A DNA stretch of 64,000 nucleotides, taken from CAVPFA01 sp963703655. Its GTDB lineage: Bacteria > Actinomycetota > Acidimicrobiia > Acidimicrobiales > Bog-793. The stretch is from assembly GCA_963703655.1 (NCBI GenBank), contig CAVPFA010000003.1, forward strand, positions 1,488,001 to 1,552,000. Reading direction: 5' to 3'. Of this stretch, positions 33,034-42,548 are shown one piece after another. The notes beneath the pieces are model-generated. The model searched no databases. It had not been told where the DNA came from and saw only the letters and a program-made list of their open reading frames with translations. Position 1 is the stretch's first letter. Each line of letters opens with the position of its first letter. The translations under genes were made by a program, and so were the position numbers.

Positions 33034-34167
33034 GTGACGAGCAAAGCGCCTGACGGGTCGAGGTATCGGGCCAATCTCCAGAGCGAGATCGATTCGGCCA
33101 CCGTCTACCGCGCGATGGCCGCCGCCGAGAAGAGCCCCCAGCTGGCGTCGGTCTACGTGCGGCTGGCCGAAGTCGAGGAACGCCACGCCTCCTTCTGGGA
33201 GGAGCGCCTCCGATCGAGCGGCGTCGACCCGGGTCCCCGACGAGCTTCGTGGCGAGCTCGGACGATGGCCTTGCTTGCACGACGGTTCGGGCCAAGGGTC
33301 GTCCTTCCGACGGTCGCCACCCTCGAACAGGTCGATCAAGCGGGCTACGACGCCCAGCCGGAGACCGCAGGCACGAACATGCCTGACCAGGAGCGCTCGC
33401 ACGCTAGGGTCCTCCGCTACATCGCCGGTGGCTCTCCCCAGGGCATCTCCGGCGAGACCCTCGCCAAGCTCGAGGGCCGGCACCGAGCGCCAGGAGGAAA
33501 CTCCCTCCGTGCCGCCGTGCTCGGTGCGAACGACGGGCTTACCTCCAACCTTGCTTTGGTCATGGGCGTGGCAGGCGCCCAGCTCAAGACCGCAGCGATC
33601 CTGATCACCGGGCTATCGGGCCTGCTGGCGGGCGCCTTCTCGATGGCGATCGGCGAATGGATCTCGGTGCAGAGCAGTCGGGAGCTCTACCAACGACAGG
33701 TGAGCACCGAGGCCGCCGAGATCCGATCGGTGCCCGACGAGGAGCAAGAGGAGCTGGCCCTCATCTACGAGGCCAAGGGACTTCCCCAACAAGAGGCACA
33801 ACAAGTTGCCGAGCGCCTGATGGCAGACGAGAAGGCCGCGCTCGACGCCATGGTCCGTGAGGAATTAGGGCTCGACCCCAACGAGCTCGGTGGCTCCCCG
33901 TACTCGGCCGGCGCTGCCTCGTTGTTCCTGTTCTCGATCGGCGCCATCGTCCCACTGGTCCCCTTTTTCGTCACGAGCGGCACCGCCGCCCTCGTGGCCG
34001 CGATATGTTGCTCCGCGCTCGGGCTCTTCACCATCGGGGCGCTTATCACTCTCCTGACCGGGCGCAACGCGATCTTCTCCGGAACTCGCCAGCTGTGCTT
34101 CGGACTGCTCGCCGCGGGAGTCACTTTCGGGCTGGGGCGGCTCATCGGAACCGCCGTCGGCGGGTAG
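33034..34167 (+). CDS. ferritin-like/VIT1 fusion, MbfA-type iron transporter
   Basis: Protein of 377 residues. The N-terminal 140 form a ferritin-like di-iron domain with two ExxH motifs (EVEERH and QERSH). The C-terminal half is a CCC1/VIT1 membrane transporter: NSLRAAVLGANDGLTSNLALVMGVAGA, SMAIGEWISVQSSRELYQRQ, then an EEQEELALIYEAKGL acidic segment and three more helices. MbfA proteins of this architecture export iron and protect from iron plus peroxide. GTG 33034 follows the histidine kinase stop by 3 bp, so it is probably co-transcribed with the two-component system. Manganese is an alternative cargo. Confidence 0.85.
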   Translation: MTSKAPDGSRYRANLQSEIDSATVYRAMAAAEKSPQLASVYVRLAEVEERHASFWEERLRSSGVDPGPRRASWRARTMALLARRFGPRVVLPTVATLEQVDQAGYDAQPETAGTNMPDQERSHARVLRYIAGGSPQGISGETLAKLEGRHRAPGGNSLRAAVLGANDGLTSNLALVMGVAGAQLKTAAILITGLSGLLAGAFSMAIGEWISVQSSRELYQRQVSTEAAEIRSVPDEEQEELALIYEAKGLPQQEAQQVAERLMADEKAALDAMVREELGLDPNELGGSPYSAGAASLFLFSIGAIVPLVPFFVTSGTAALVAAICCSALGLFTIGALITLLTGRNAIFSGTRQLCFGLLAAGVTFGLGRLIGTAVGG

Positions 34168-34216
34168 CGGCTACCGCTGGCAAGCCGGCAGAACAGGCAG
34201 TGGGAGAGAAGAGCTC

Positions 34217-35407
34217 GTGAGCACGACCGGCGGCAGCGGGGAGACGGTCGCTCAGACGAGGGTGTCCCTCTGGACGATCGGACGCGAGTGGACTCGCCTC
34301 GGCTGCATCGGGTTCGGGGGACCGCCCGCCCACATCGCTCTGCTTCGGCGGATGTGCGTCGACGAGCGGAAGTGGATCAGGCCAACGGAGTTCGAGGATG
34401 CGATCGCGGCGGTGAACCTCTTGCCCGGCCCGGCATCGACACAGCTGGCGATCTTCTGCGCGTGGAGATTGCGGGGAACGGTCGGAGCGGTGATCGGTGG
34501 AGTCTGCTTCATCGTCCCGGGTCTCGTTCTCATCCTTTTTCTGTCGGCGGTCTTCTTTTCGCACCACGCGCCTGTCTGGATTCTGGGAGCAGCAGCAGGC
34601 GCGAGCGCGGCGGTTCCGGCAGTGGCGCTCAAGGCCGCCGGCGGGTTCGTTCCCGCGAGTTGGAGGCGCATCGGCGCCTCGAGACGCCAGCGGGGCCGCT
34701 GGTTCGTCTATGCGCTGTCCGGAGGTGCAGCTGCCGCCTTGATCGGTCCCTACCTGGTGTTCGTGCTCGTCGGGTGCGGACTGATCGAGATCGTCGTCCG
34801 ACAGAAAAGGCGCCGCATCTCGACCGGATCCGCCCGGGGCGGCCTTGTGGCGGTCGGCGGCCACGCCATCGTGCTCGGCGGATTCGCCGCGCTCGGATGG
34901 GTCGCCTTCAAGGTCGGCGCTCTCTCCTATGGCGGTGGCTTTGTCATCGTTCCGCTCATGCAGCACGACGCGGTGACTACCTACCGGTGGATGACCGGTG
35001 CGCAGTTCTTGAATGCCGTGGCGCTCGGGCAGATCACGCCAGGTCCCGTGCTGTTGACCATTGCAGTCGTCGGTTACGCGGCGAAGGGCATAGGCGGAGG
35101 GCTCTTCGCCACTTTCGTCGCCTTCACGCCCTCGTTCCTGTTCATTGTTCTCGGTGGTCCCCATTTCGATCGGATACGGGCGAACCTCGTGATCCAGTCT
35201 TTCCTTACGGGAGCCGGACCGGCTGTGATCGGTGCCATCGCGGGATCGGCGATACCACTCGGACTTGCGTTTCGACACGGCTGGCAGATCCCGGTCCTTG
35301 CCGGTGCTCTGCTCTGGCTCTTCGTCCTTCGGCGCGGCGTCGTGAGCGGATTGCTGGTCGCCGGCGGCATCGGTGTTCTGCTCGCGCTTGCCGGGGTCCC
35401 CGTTTGA
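34217..35407 (+). CDS. chrA: chromate transporter, ChrA family
   Basis: Long-form CHR protein of 396 residues with two homologous halves. Half 1 has LGCIGFGGPPAHIALLRRMCVDERKW and NLLPGPASTQLAIFCAWRLRG; half 2 has KVGALSYGGGFVIVPLMQHDAV and ALGQITPGPVLLTIAVVGY. Family members export chromate or related oxyanions using ion gradients. GTG 34217 has AGAGAAGAGC just upstream. The 49-bp gap after the MbfA-like gene allows co-transcription. Actual substrate unproven. Confidence 0.9.
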   Translation: MSTTGGSGETVAQTRVSLWTIGREWTRLGCIGFGGPPAHIALLRRMCVDERKWIRPTEFEDAIAAVNLLPGPASTQLAIFCAWRLRGTVGAVIGGVCFIVPGLVLILFLSAVFFSHHAPVWILGAAAGASAAVPAVALKAAGGFVPASWRRIGASRRQRGRWFVYALSGGAAAALIGPYLVFVLVGCGLIEIVVRQKRRRISTGSARGGLVAVGGHAIVLGGFAALGWVAFKVGALSYGGGFVIVPLMQHDAVTTYRWMTGAQFLNAVALGQITPGPVLLTIAVVGYAAKGIGGGLFATFVAFTPSFLFIVLGGPHFDRIRANLVIQSFLTGAGPAVIGAIAGSAIPLGLAFRHGWQIPVLAGALLWLFVLRRGVVSGLLVAGGIGVLLALAGVPV

Positions 35408-35525
35408 GTGCGAACACGGCCTTTCACCAGGGCTTCATCGTGCGTTCAGCTGGCGGTCGACTGCTTGTAACTCGCGAGCGGAAGTATGTGGCCTTACCTC
35501 AACTACGAGTTCGGAGGACGGTGCC

Positions 35526-36776
35526 ATGGCAATCGTGTCGCGACCGGCGAGACTTCTCGGGGCGGCCGCTCTCGCCTCTTTGGCTCTCGGCATCGGCGCC
35601 ACCTCGGCTCGGGCGGCGTCGGCCCGCCCCAACTCGGGCCGGCCCACCTCGGCGAAGCAGCATCACGACTCGTACCGGGTGTATCCGATCCTTTCGGGCA
35701 CCTCCCTGAGCCATACCTTCACGGCTTCGGGAGCGACGACGGCGACCACGGATCCGCTCACCAAGCCCGACGACGTCACACGTCTGGGCGACAAGTTGTT
35801 CGTCGGCTTCCAGAACGGCGTCGGAGCTCAGGGGGAGCCCAGCTCGGACGGCAACCTCTGGAGCACGATCGTAGAGCTGTCGCTGTCGGGACACCCGATA
35901 GCCCAGTGGGACATCCTCGGTAAGTGCGACGGCCTTACCGCCAACCGAGATCGCGGCTACGTCATCGCCACGGTCAACGAGGACGGGAACTCCAGCCTCT
36001 ACACGATCGTCCCTCGGGCCTCTGCAACGTCACAGGTCGAGCACTTCACCTACAGCGAGGCGTTGCCGCACATGGGCGGGACAGATGCGATCTCGGTCAT
36101 TCACGGCCGCCTCTTCGTGAGCGCTTCCGCCCCGGGCACAACGGGGACCGTGAGCGCGACTGCGGCTCCCGCCGTGTACGAGGTCGTCCTCGACTGGAAG
36201 GCGCAAGTGGCCAACGTGTCGCCTCTCTTCTACGACGGTGCCGCGGCGGCCATCTCGAACGTCAACAGCCCGCAGTCCGGCCAGGGCACTACTCTTTCCC
36301 TCACCGATCCCGACTCGAGCGAGGTCGTGCCGCGCTCGAGCGTTCGTTTCGGGGGGGACTTCATGCTCGACAGTCAGGGGGACCTGCTCCAGATCTACGT
36401 CCACCACCCGGGGCGCACCGACCAGACGCTGTCGGTGCTTCAGCTCTCGTCGTCGGTCGACGACACTGCGTGGCCGACAGCCAGCCAAGGCCGTCTTTAC
36501 GCGACCGACAGCACGAACGACTCAGTCGATGTAGTGGCCGGACGCTTCCGAGTAGGAACCCCCATCGTGGCCGTCACGCCCTGTGGCGCCAACAGCGCGC
36601 CGTCGATCTGCCCCGATCCACCTACGTATCCGGCGAACTACCTCGGCGTCCTCAATCCCTGGACCGGCGATATTCAGCAGCTCCCGGTCAAGGGCGCAGC
36701 CTTCACTCCCCAAGGTGGCTTGCTGTTCGTCGGACAGGAGGGTCACCGTTCTCATCATCACAAGCGGAGGCACTGA
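35526..36776 (+). CDS. secreted protein of unknown function, propeller-like
   Basis: Protein of 416 residues with a Sec or Tat-like signal peptide (MAIVSRPARLLGAAALASLALG, cleavage near TSARAAS). The rest has repeated short beta segments such as DDVTRLGDKLFVGFQNGVG, WSTIVELSLSGHPIAQWDILGKCDGL, DAISVIHGRLFVSASAPG and YLGVLNPWTGDIQQL, consistent with a beta-propeller, plus two Cys in PCGANSAPSICPDPP. It ends in a His/Arg-rich tail (GHRSHHHKRRH). No family is recognised. ATG 35526 is chosen for the signal peptide. Confidence 0.65.
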   Translation: MAIVSRPARLLGAAALASLALGIGATSARAASARPNSGRPTSAKQHHDSYRVYPILSGTSLSHTFTASGATTATTDPLTKPDDVTRLGDKLFVGFQNGVGAQGEPSSDGNLWSTIVELSLSGHPIAQWDILGKCDGLTANRDRGYVIATVNEDGNSSLYTIVPRASATSQVEHFTYSEALPHMGGTDAISVIHGRLFVSASAPGTTGTVSATAAPAVYEVVLDWKAQVANVSPLFYDGAAAAISNVNSPQSGQGTTLSLTDPDSSEVVPRSSVRFGGDFMLDSQGDLLQIYVHHPGRTDQTLSVLQLSSSVDDTAWPTASQGRLYATDSTNDSVDVVAGRFRVGTPIVAVTPCGANSAPSICPDPPTYPANYLGVLNPWTGDIQQLPVKGAAFTPQGGLLFVGQEGHRSHHHKRRH

Positions 36777-36964
36777 ACCCGCCCCTCCCGGGTCGTGCCG
36801 AGGGCCCGCCGTTACGCCGAAATTCGCTTCGTGGTAGCGCAGCTGTCCGAACCCGCCGTGTATTCGCAGGATCCTCCCCGTAGCCTTCGGCCCGCCGGCG
36901 CTCGTTTCTGGCCGAGCACCACCACTCGTGGGGTCGTAACCTTTCAACGAGCGAGGAGAGCCAG

Positions 36965-39900
36965 ATGCGCTGCCCAGCGTGTGGAGGCGAGAACCCGGAC
37001 GGGAAACGGTTCTGCAGGCATTGCGCCGGTTCGCTGGCTGGCGCGTGTTCGGCATGTGGGGCACAGCTCGAGCCTGACGACCGGTTCTGCGGTGAATGCG
37101 CCGCACCGGTCGGAGCCACGACAGCTTCGGGGTCCTCCGCGGCCGCCGCCGTGCAGCCGGTCCAGTCAGCACGGGTCCCTCCGCCGACAACCGAGTTACG
37201 CCATGTCTCGGTGCTTTTCTGTGACCTCGTCGGCTTCACCCCGCTCGCCGAGAAACGCGACCCGGATGAAGTACGAGACCTCCTCTCCGGTTACTTCGAG
37301 CTCGCCAGGGCGGTCGTCGGCCGATACGGAGGTGTCGTCGAGAAGTTCATCGGCGACGCCGTCATGGCGGTCTGGGGTGCTCCTGTCGCGAAGGAGGACG
37401 ACGCCGAGCGGGCGGTCCGCGCCGGCCTAGAGCTCGTCTCGGCAGTTGCCGCTTACGGGTCCGAGCATGCCACCGAGCTCCAGGCCCGTGTTGGGATAGT
37501 GACCGGTGGCGTCGCCACGACCGACACGCCAGAAGAGGGCCTCGTCATTGGAGACCGTGTGAACACCGCCGCGCGCATCCAGTCGGTGGCGCTGCCGGGG
37601 ACCTGCTATGTCGAGGAGGCGACCCGGGCCGCCACGGCGGCCGCGATCGCCTATGTGGATGCCGGCGAACACGAGCTCAAAGGCAAGGCCGAGCCCATCC
37701 GGCTCTTCCATGCGACCCGGGTCGTCGCCGCCGTCGCCGGTTCGCAGCGATCTGGGGTCCTGGAGGCCCCTTTTATCGGCCGTGATCGCGAGCTCCACCT
37801 CGTCAAGGAGCTCTTTCACGCCACGGCGGAGCGCGACTCGGCTCGACTGGTGCTCGTCTCCGGCGTGGCGGGCGTCGGCAAGAGCCGTCTCGCCTGGGAA
37901 TTCTTCAAATACATCGACGGGCTGGTCGGCACCGTGCTCTGGCACGCAGGCAGGTGCCTCTCCTATGGCGAGGGCGTGAGCTACTGGGCACTGTCGGAGA
38001 TGGTCAGAGCGCGGCTTCAGATCAGCGAGGAAGACCCGCAAGAGGTCGTCGCTGAGCGGCTCAGGACCGGTCTCGACCGCTGGATCGCCGATGCGAGCGA
38101 CCGGGAGTTCATCGCTCCCCGCCTCGGCCAGCTGCTCGGCCTGCCAACGCAGAAGGTGCTCGCGAGAGAGGAGCTCTTTTCGGGCTGGCGCCTCTTCTTC
38201 GAGCGCCTTGCCGAGCACTTGCCAGTCGCCATGGTCGTCGAGGACCTGCAGTGGGCCGACGCCGGCATGGTCGAGTTCTTGGACCACCTCCTCGAGTGGT
38301 CGGGCGACCACGCCATATTCCTCCTCGTGCTCACAAGACCGGAGGGGGCCGACAAGCGCGGGCTCGGCTTCAGCCGGCGCAGCGTCACGACGCTTCCTTT
38401 GGACCCGCTCTCTGACGAGGTGATCGGTCAGCTCCTGGATGGCTTGGTAAGCGACCTTCCGGCCCTGGCCCGTGCCCGCATCATCGAGCGGGCCGAAGGG
38501 ATCCCCCTTTACGCGGTCGAGACCGTTCGCAGCCTCCTCGACAAGGGAGTGCTCACCAAGGGCCCCGACCAGGCGCTGCACCTGGTCGGAGAGCTCGGGA
38601 CCCTGGAGATCCCGCCCGGCCTCATGGCGCTCATCGCCTCCCGCCTTGACGCCCTGGGCCCCGAGGAGAGAAGGGTCGTCAAGGAGTGCTCGGTGCTCGG
38701 GGGGTCGTTCCCCCGGCAGGCCATCGAGGCCGTCACCGACAGCGAGGCGCCGGAACTCGACGAGATCCTGTCCTCGCTGGTGCGAAAGGAGGTCCTCACC
38801 GTCCGCGCCGACAAGCTCTCTCCAGAGCGGGGCCAGTACGCCTTTACCCAGTCGCTCATCAGATCCGTCGCGTACGACATGTTGACCCGAGCAGAGCGCA
38901 AGACTCGCCATCTTCGCACCGCCACCCACCTTCGGACTGCCTTTCCCGACGAGGGAGCAGAGGTCGCAGAGGTGATCGCCGCCCACCTCCACGACGCCTA
39001 CAAGGCCGCGGGCGACGACCCCGAAGCAGACGAGCTGCGAGCACAGGCCAAGGGTGCCTACGTGATCGCGGCCGAGCGAGCCCAGTCGGTGGGGGCCCCC
39101 GTTGCCGCCGAAGCCGCCTACCTCAAGGCCGCAGACTTGAGCGCAGACGAAGCCGAGCAGGCACGGATCACCGAGAAGGCCGGCCAGATGGCCCAGCTGG
39201 CCGGATTCAACGAGCGCGCCCTGGCTCACTTCGAGGCCGCGGTCGCCGCTCACCGCGCCGCGGGTCGGGTCGTCGAAGCCGCGAGCGCTACCGCCTGGCG
39301 CGGGCACGCGGCCGCCGGGCTCGGCCATGGCGAGCAGGCGATCGTCCTCCTCCGCGAAGCTCTTGCCTCGCTCGACCCGGCCACCGCCCCGCCCGCTGTG
39401 ATAGCTGAGCTGCAGGGGAGGTTAGGCGGCATTCTTCGGTTCTCGGGTCACCTGGACGAGGCGTCCGCGCCAATCGAGGAAGCCCTCACCCTCGCCCAGC
39501 AGTACGAACTTGCCGAGACGCTCGCAGATGCCCTCAATGCAAGAGCGCTTCTTTTGACCTCGATGGGGCGATACGAGGAAGCCCGGCTGCACTTCGAGGG
39601 CAGCCTCGCTGTCGCCCGGCGCCAAGGCCGAACTGCGGACGAAATGAGGGCAGAAGGCAATCTCGCGGACCTCTGCATGACCCACGACCTACCAGGGGCC
39701 GAGGACCATTGTCAGGCCGGGCTGACGCTCGCCAGGCGATGGGGAGCGCGGGATCTGGAGGTCTTCGCGGCGGGAAACCTGATGTATGTGCTGACGATGG
39801 CGGGGCGTTTCGAGGAGGCATACAGGCTCGGGACCGACATGGTCCAGTCGGGTGTGGAAGAGTCGTCGTTGTTCGGCGTGCCCTACCAGCGTCTGGCGCT

Positions 39901-40579
39901 CCTGGACGCCCTGCGGGGCAATACCGAAAGCGCTCGGGGGAATCTCTCTCACTGTGAGGCTTGGGCGGAGAGCGACAACGTACAGGATCGTGCCATGTAC
40001 GCGGCGGGAGAGAGCGGGGTCGCGCTCGGAGAGGGCAGCTTTCGCTTCGCCCTCGATGCGGCGGTACGGGCGATCGACCAGTCGCTCCGCGGTGGTCTCT
40101 CTTCTGCCCACGAAGTCTTCCGTGTTGCCTTCCCTGACGCCCTCGACTCGGCTTTGGCCATCGGGGACCTCGAGGAGACCGAGCGGCTCGTGGAGATGTT
40201 CGCAAGCCGGCCGCCGGGTGAGATCCCGCCGTACCTCCGCGCCCAGATCCTCCGGGCGAGGGCTCTCCTAGCGGCCGCGAGAGGCGAAGACGAAGGCGTG
40301 GAGGACGGACTTGTGGCTGCTGGGGCGGCGTTCGCCGACATGGGCTATCCGTACTGGACCGCCCGCGCGCAGCTCGACCTGGCGGAATGGCTCGCCCGCC
40401 AAGGGAGGCTCGACCAGTCGGCGCGCGTGGCGAGTGAAGCCGTCGCCACCTTCGAGGCGGTCGGGGCCCTGCCGATGCTCGTCCGCGCACGAGCCCTCCT
40501 CGAGCCCGGGCTGGTCCCCAACCTTGATACCGACGGCCAACGCGCTGTCGCTCAGAGCCGCCCGTCGACCTTCGAATAG
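36965..40579 (+). CDS. zinc-ribbon class III cyclase-AAA ATPase-TPR regulator
   Basis: Intact protein of 1204 residues. Two zinc ribbons open it (CPACGG..FCRHC, about 2-20, and CSACGA..FCGEC, about 29-45). The class III cyclase domain (about 78-245) keeps catalytic features: VLFCDLVGFT, EKFIGDAVMAVWGAP and GDRVNTAARIQ with the transition-state Asn and Arg. Then an AAA/NACHT-like ATPase (VSGVAGVGKSRLAWEFF; VVEDLQWADAG) and about 500 residues of TPR-like helices (ALAHFEAAVAAHRAAGR and so on). No DNA-binding domain is present. Likely a nucleotide second-messenger enzyme gated by an ATPase switch. ATG 36965 follows GAGGAGAG. Confidence 0.88.
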   Translation: MRCPACGGENPDGKRFCRHCAGSLAGACSACGAQLEPDDRFCGECAAPVGATTASGSSAAAAVQPVQSARVPPPTTELRHVSVLFCDLVGFTPLAEKRDPDEVRDLLSGYFELARAVVGRYGGVVEKFIGDAVMAVWGAPVAKEDDAERAVRAGLELVSAVAAYGSEHATELQARVGIVTGGVATTDTPEEGLVIGDRVNTAARIQSVALPGTCYVEEATRAATAAAIAYVDAGEHELKGKAEPIRLFHATRVVAAVAGSQRSGVLEAPFIGRDRELHLVKELFHATAERDSARLVLVSGVAGVGKSRLAWEFFKYIDGLVGTVLWHAGRCLSYGEGVSYWALSEMVRARLQISEEDPQEVVAERLRTGLDRWIADASDREFIAPRLGQLLGLPTQKVLAREELFSGWRLFFERLAEHLPVAMVVEDLQWADAGMVEFLDHLLEWSGDHAIFLLVLTRPEGADKRGLGFSRRSVTTLPLDPLSDEVIGQLLDGLVSDLPALARARIIERAEGIPLYAVETVRSLLDKGVLTKGPDQALHLVGELGTLEIPPGLMALIASRLDALGPEERRVVKECSVLGGSFPRQAIEAVTDSEAPELDEILSSLVRKEVLTVRADKLSPERGQYAFTQSLIRSVAYDMLTRAERKTRHLRTATHLRTAFPDEGAEVAEVIAAHLHDAYKAAGDDPEADELRAQAKGAYVIAAERAQSVGAPVAAEAAYLKAADLSADEAEQARITEKAGQMAQLAGFNERALAHFEAAVAAHRAAGRVVEAASATAWRGHAAAGLGHGEQAIVLLREALASLDPATAPPAVIAELQGRLGGILRFSGHLDEASAPIEEALTLAQQYELAETLADALNARALLLTSMGRYEEARLHFEGSLAVARRQGRTADEMRAEGNLADLCMTHDLPGAEDHCQAGLTLARRWGARDLEVFAAGNLMYVLTMAGRFEEAYRLGTDMVQSGVEESSLFGVPYQRLALLDALRGNTESARGNLSHCEAWAESDNVQDRAMYAAGESGVALGEGSFRFALDAAVRAIDQSLRGGLSSAHEVFRVAFPDALDSALAIGDLEETERLVEMFASRPPGEIPPYLRAQILRARALLAAARGEDEGVEDGLVAAGAAFADMGYPYWTARAQLDLAEWLARQGRLDQSARVASEAVATFEAVGALPMLVRARALLEPGLVPNLDTDGQRAVAQSRPSTFE

Positions 40580-40664
40580 GCGCAGCCTGACCCTCAATTG
40601 CGGGTCGGCTCGGAGCGAGCAGGCAGGAGTGATGCCGACCCGGCGTCAGCCTCAGGCGGGGTCG

Positions 40665-42122
40665 TCATGGTGTTCCGAACCAGGTAGTCAGAGCCTCACG
40701 TAATCCGGTATCCGTGCCGCTCCCCACCCAGGCGACGTACCCGTCGGGCCGGATCAACGTGGCAGTGGGTGCGGTGACCGCGCCAAGTACCGGAAGCTCC
40801 CAAAGGCCGGCATATTCGGCATCGACCAGCTTCACCCTGTCGGCCCACGGAGTGATGTCAAAGCCGCCGGGCTCACCGAGGTTGAGCAGCACCGGCTTGG
40901 CCTCGTGCAGCAGGGTGAAGACCCGCCGCGGGCCGCCGGCAGTCACGAGGCCCAGATCGGGCATGCGGCGTCCGAGCAAGGGGTGGCCCTGGCCGAGGTC
41001 GTAATGAATGTCAAGCCCGGAGGTGATCCCGGCGAGCCGTTTGCGAGGCTCGTCCATGCTCGCCAGCTCCGACACCACATCGACCAGGGCCTTGGTGCGC
41101 TCGTCCCCCCGCTGGAGCACGCCCAGAGCCATCGTGTGCCGAAGCGCGCGGGCGGCGACCGGGTGGCGCTCGTCCTGATATGTATCCAGAAGGCTCTCCG
41201 GGGAGGTCCCGTTGACCACCTGAGCGAGCTTCCATCCCAGATTCACCGCATCCTGCACACCGAGGCTGAGGCCCTGTCCGCCCACCGGGTAGTGCACGTG
41301 GGCCGAGTCGCCCGCAAGGAGGACTCGGTCCGCTCGGTAGGACTTTGCCTGACGTGTCATGTCGGTGAACCTGGCGATCCACGTGGGACTGTGGATCCCG
41401 AAGTCGGTGCCGTACACGGTGACCAGCGCCTCGCTCAGATCGCGCAGGGTGGGCTCGCTGTCCGGCCCGAGCTGCTGCTCGGTCACGACGACCCGCACCG
41501 TTTCACCACCCTCCAACCGGTGGAGGCCGTGGACGCCCGTTTCGTCGCGGCGAATGCCCGCCGGCGGCTCCTCGCTCACCTCGACCTCGGCAATCAGGTT
41601 GCTCCTGGTCGCATCCCACCCCGGGAACTCGATGCCGGCTGTTTTGCGGATGACGCTGCGTCCTCCGTCGCACCCGACGAGATACTGCGCCCGAAGCGAC
41701 TCGCCCTCGGACAACTCGACGTCGACGCCGGCGTCGTCCTGCGCGAAGCCCTTCACCTCACATCCGTAAAAGATCCGCACCGGCAGCTCGGCGATCCAGG
41801 CGGCCATGATCAGCTCGATCTGGTTCTGCCAGATCCCGAGCGAATACGGATGACGAGTCGGGAAGTCGCTCATGTCCAACACGGTCGTGCCAATCATCGC
41901 GGCCTGGACGGCCTTGCCCTCTGCTAGGAACCGATCGGCGACGCCACGCTGATCCAGTACTTCGATCGTGCGCGAGTGAAAACCCCCGGCCCTTGAGCCG
42001 ATAAGAACGTGATCGGGACGCCGCTCGACGATCGCGACGTCGACCTTCGCCAGTGCCAACTCCGCCGCCAGCATCATCGCCGTCGGACCGCCTCCGGCGA
42101 TCACCACACCACGTTTGGCCAC
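40665..42122 (-). CDS. FAD-dependent aromatic hydroxylase (class A flavin monooxygenase)
   Basis: Protein of 485 residues of the PheA/TetX/rifampicin-monooxygenase group. FAD motifs: VVIAGGGPTAMMLAAELA at the N-terminus, LVGCDGGRSVIRKTAGIEFPG (DG motif), and RVLLAGDSAHVHYPVGGQGLSLGVQDAVNLGWKLA (GD motif). A C-terminal thioredoxin-like domain (about 380-485) is typical. It hydroxylates aromatic compounds using NAD(P)H and oxygen. GTG 42122 is chosen because AGAAGGGG precedes it; a frame extension to 42176 is Ser/Arg-rich. Convergent with the cyclase gene and divergent from the YdeI-like gene. Confidence 0.88.
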   Translation of the reverse strand: MAKRGVVIAGGGPTAMMLAAELALAKVDVAIVERRPDHVLIGSRAGGFHSRTIEVLDQRGVADRFLAEGKAVQAAMIGTTVLDMSDFPTRHPYSLGIWQNQIELIMAAWIAELPVRIFYGCEVKGFAQDDAGVDVELSEGESLRAQYLVGCDGGRSVIRKTAGIEFPGWDATRSNLIAEVEVSEEPPAGIRRDETGVHGLHRLEGGETVRVVVTEQQLGPDSEPTLRDLSEALVTVYGTDFGIHSPTWIARFTDMTRQAKSYRADRVLLAGDSAHVHYPVGGQGLSLGVQDAVNLGWKLAQVVNGTSPESLLDTYQDERHPVAARALRHTMALGVLQRGDERTKALVDVVSELASMDEPRKRLAGITSGLDIHYDLGQGHPLLGRRMPDLGLVTAGGPRRVFTLLHEAKPVLLNLGEPGGFDITPWADRVKLVDAEYAGLWELPVLGAVTAPTATLIRPDGYVAWVGSGTDTGLREALTTWFGTP

Positions 42123-42256
42123 GCGCCACCCCTTCTGTTTTCCGGACGTTCCTGTTCGGGCGGACATTCTGCGCACCGACCGGGGCCTTGATGCAAGCGC
42201 CCGGTGCGCGCTAAATTGGGGGTTGGCAAGGAGTCGGGGCGCTGTACCGTGGACCG

Positions 42257-42523
42257 ATGACCAGCCCGAGTGTGCCCGGTGGAGTGGTGCACGAGCTTCC
42301 GGGAGACCTGCGCAAGGCTTTGATCGGCAATGCCTCGGCGCTCGATGCGTGGAAGAACATCACCCCTCTGGCTCGCAACGAGTTCATCTGCTGGGTCGAG
42401 GATGCAAAGCAGGATATGACCCGAGAACGCCGCATTCGCCGGACCCAGGAGGAGCTGGAGGAAGGCCAGCGTCGGCCTTGCTGTTGGCCGGGGTGCAAGC
42501 ACCGGGAGCGCACGGGCAGGTAA
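42257..42523 (+). CDS. small YdeI/OmpD-associated-family protein
   Basis: Protein of 88 residues with the motif PGDLRKALIGNASALDAWKNI followed by ARNEFICWVEDAKQDMTRERRIRRTQEEL, the C-terminal module of YdeI/OmpD-associated (bacteriocin-protection) proteins. The usual DUF1905 N-terminal domain is missing. C-terminal CCWPGCKHRERTGR carries three Cys. Role unknown. Located 26 bp before an acetyltransferase. Confidence 0.7.
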   Translation: MTSPSVPGGVVHELPGDLRKALIGNASALDAWKNITPLARNEFICWVEDAKQDMTRERRIRRTQEELEEGQRRPCCWPGCKHRERTGR

Positions 42524-42548
42524 CGGTCGGCTGGGCGATGCTTTCCCG

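Noticed and set aside
34142..35278. Minus-strand frame of 378 codons
   Set aside because: Antisense to the chromate transporter.
37427..39328. Minus-strand frame of 633 codons
   Set aside because: Shadow of the 1204-residue cyclase-ATPase gene in high-GC DNA; low-complexity composition.
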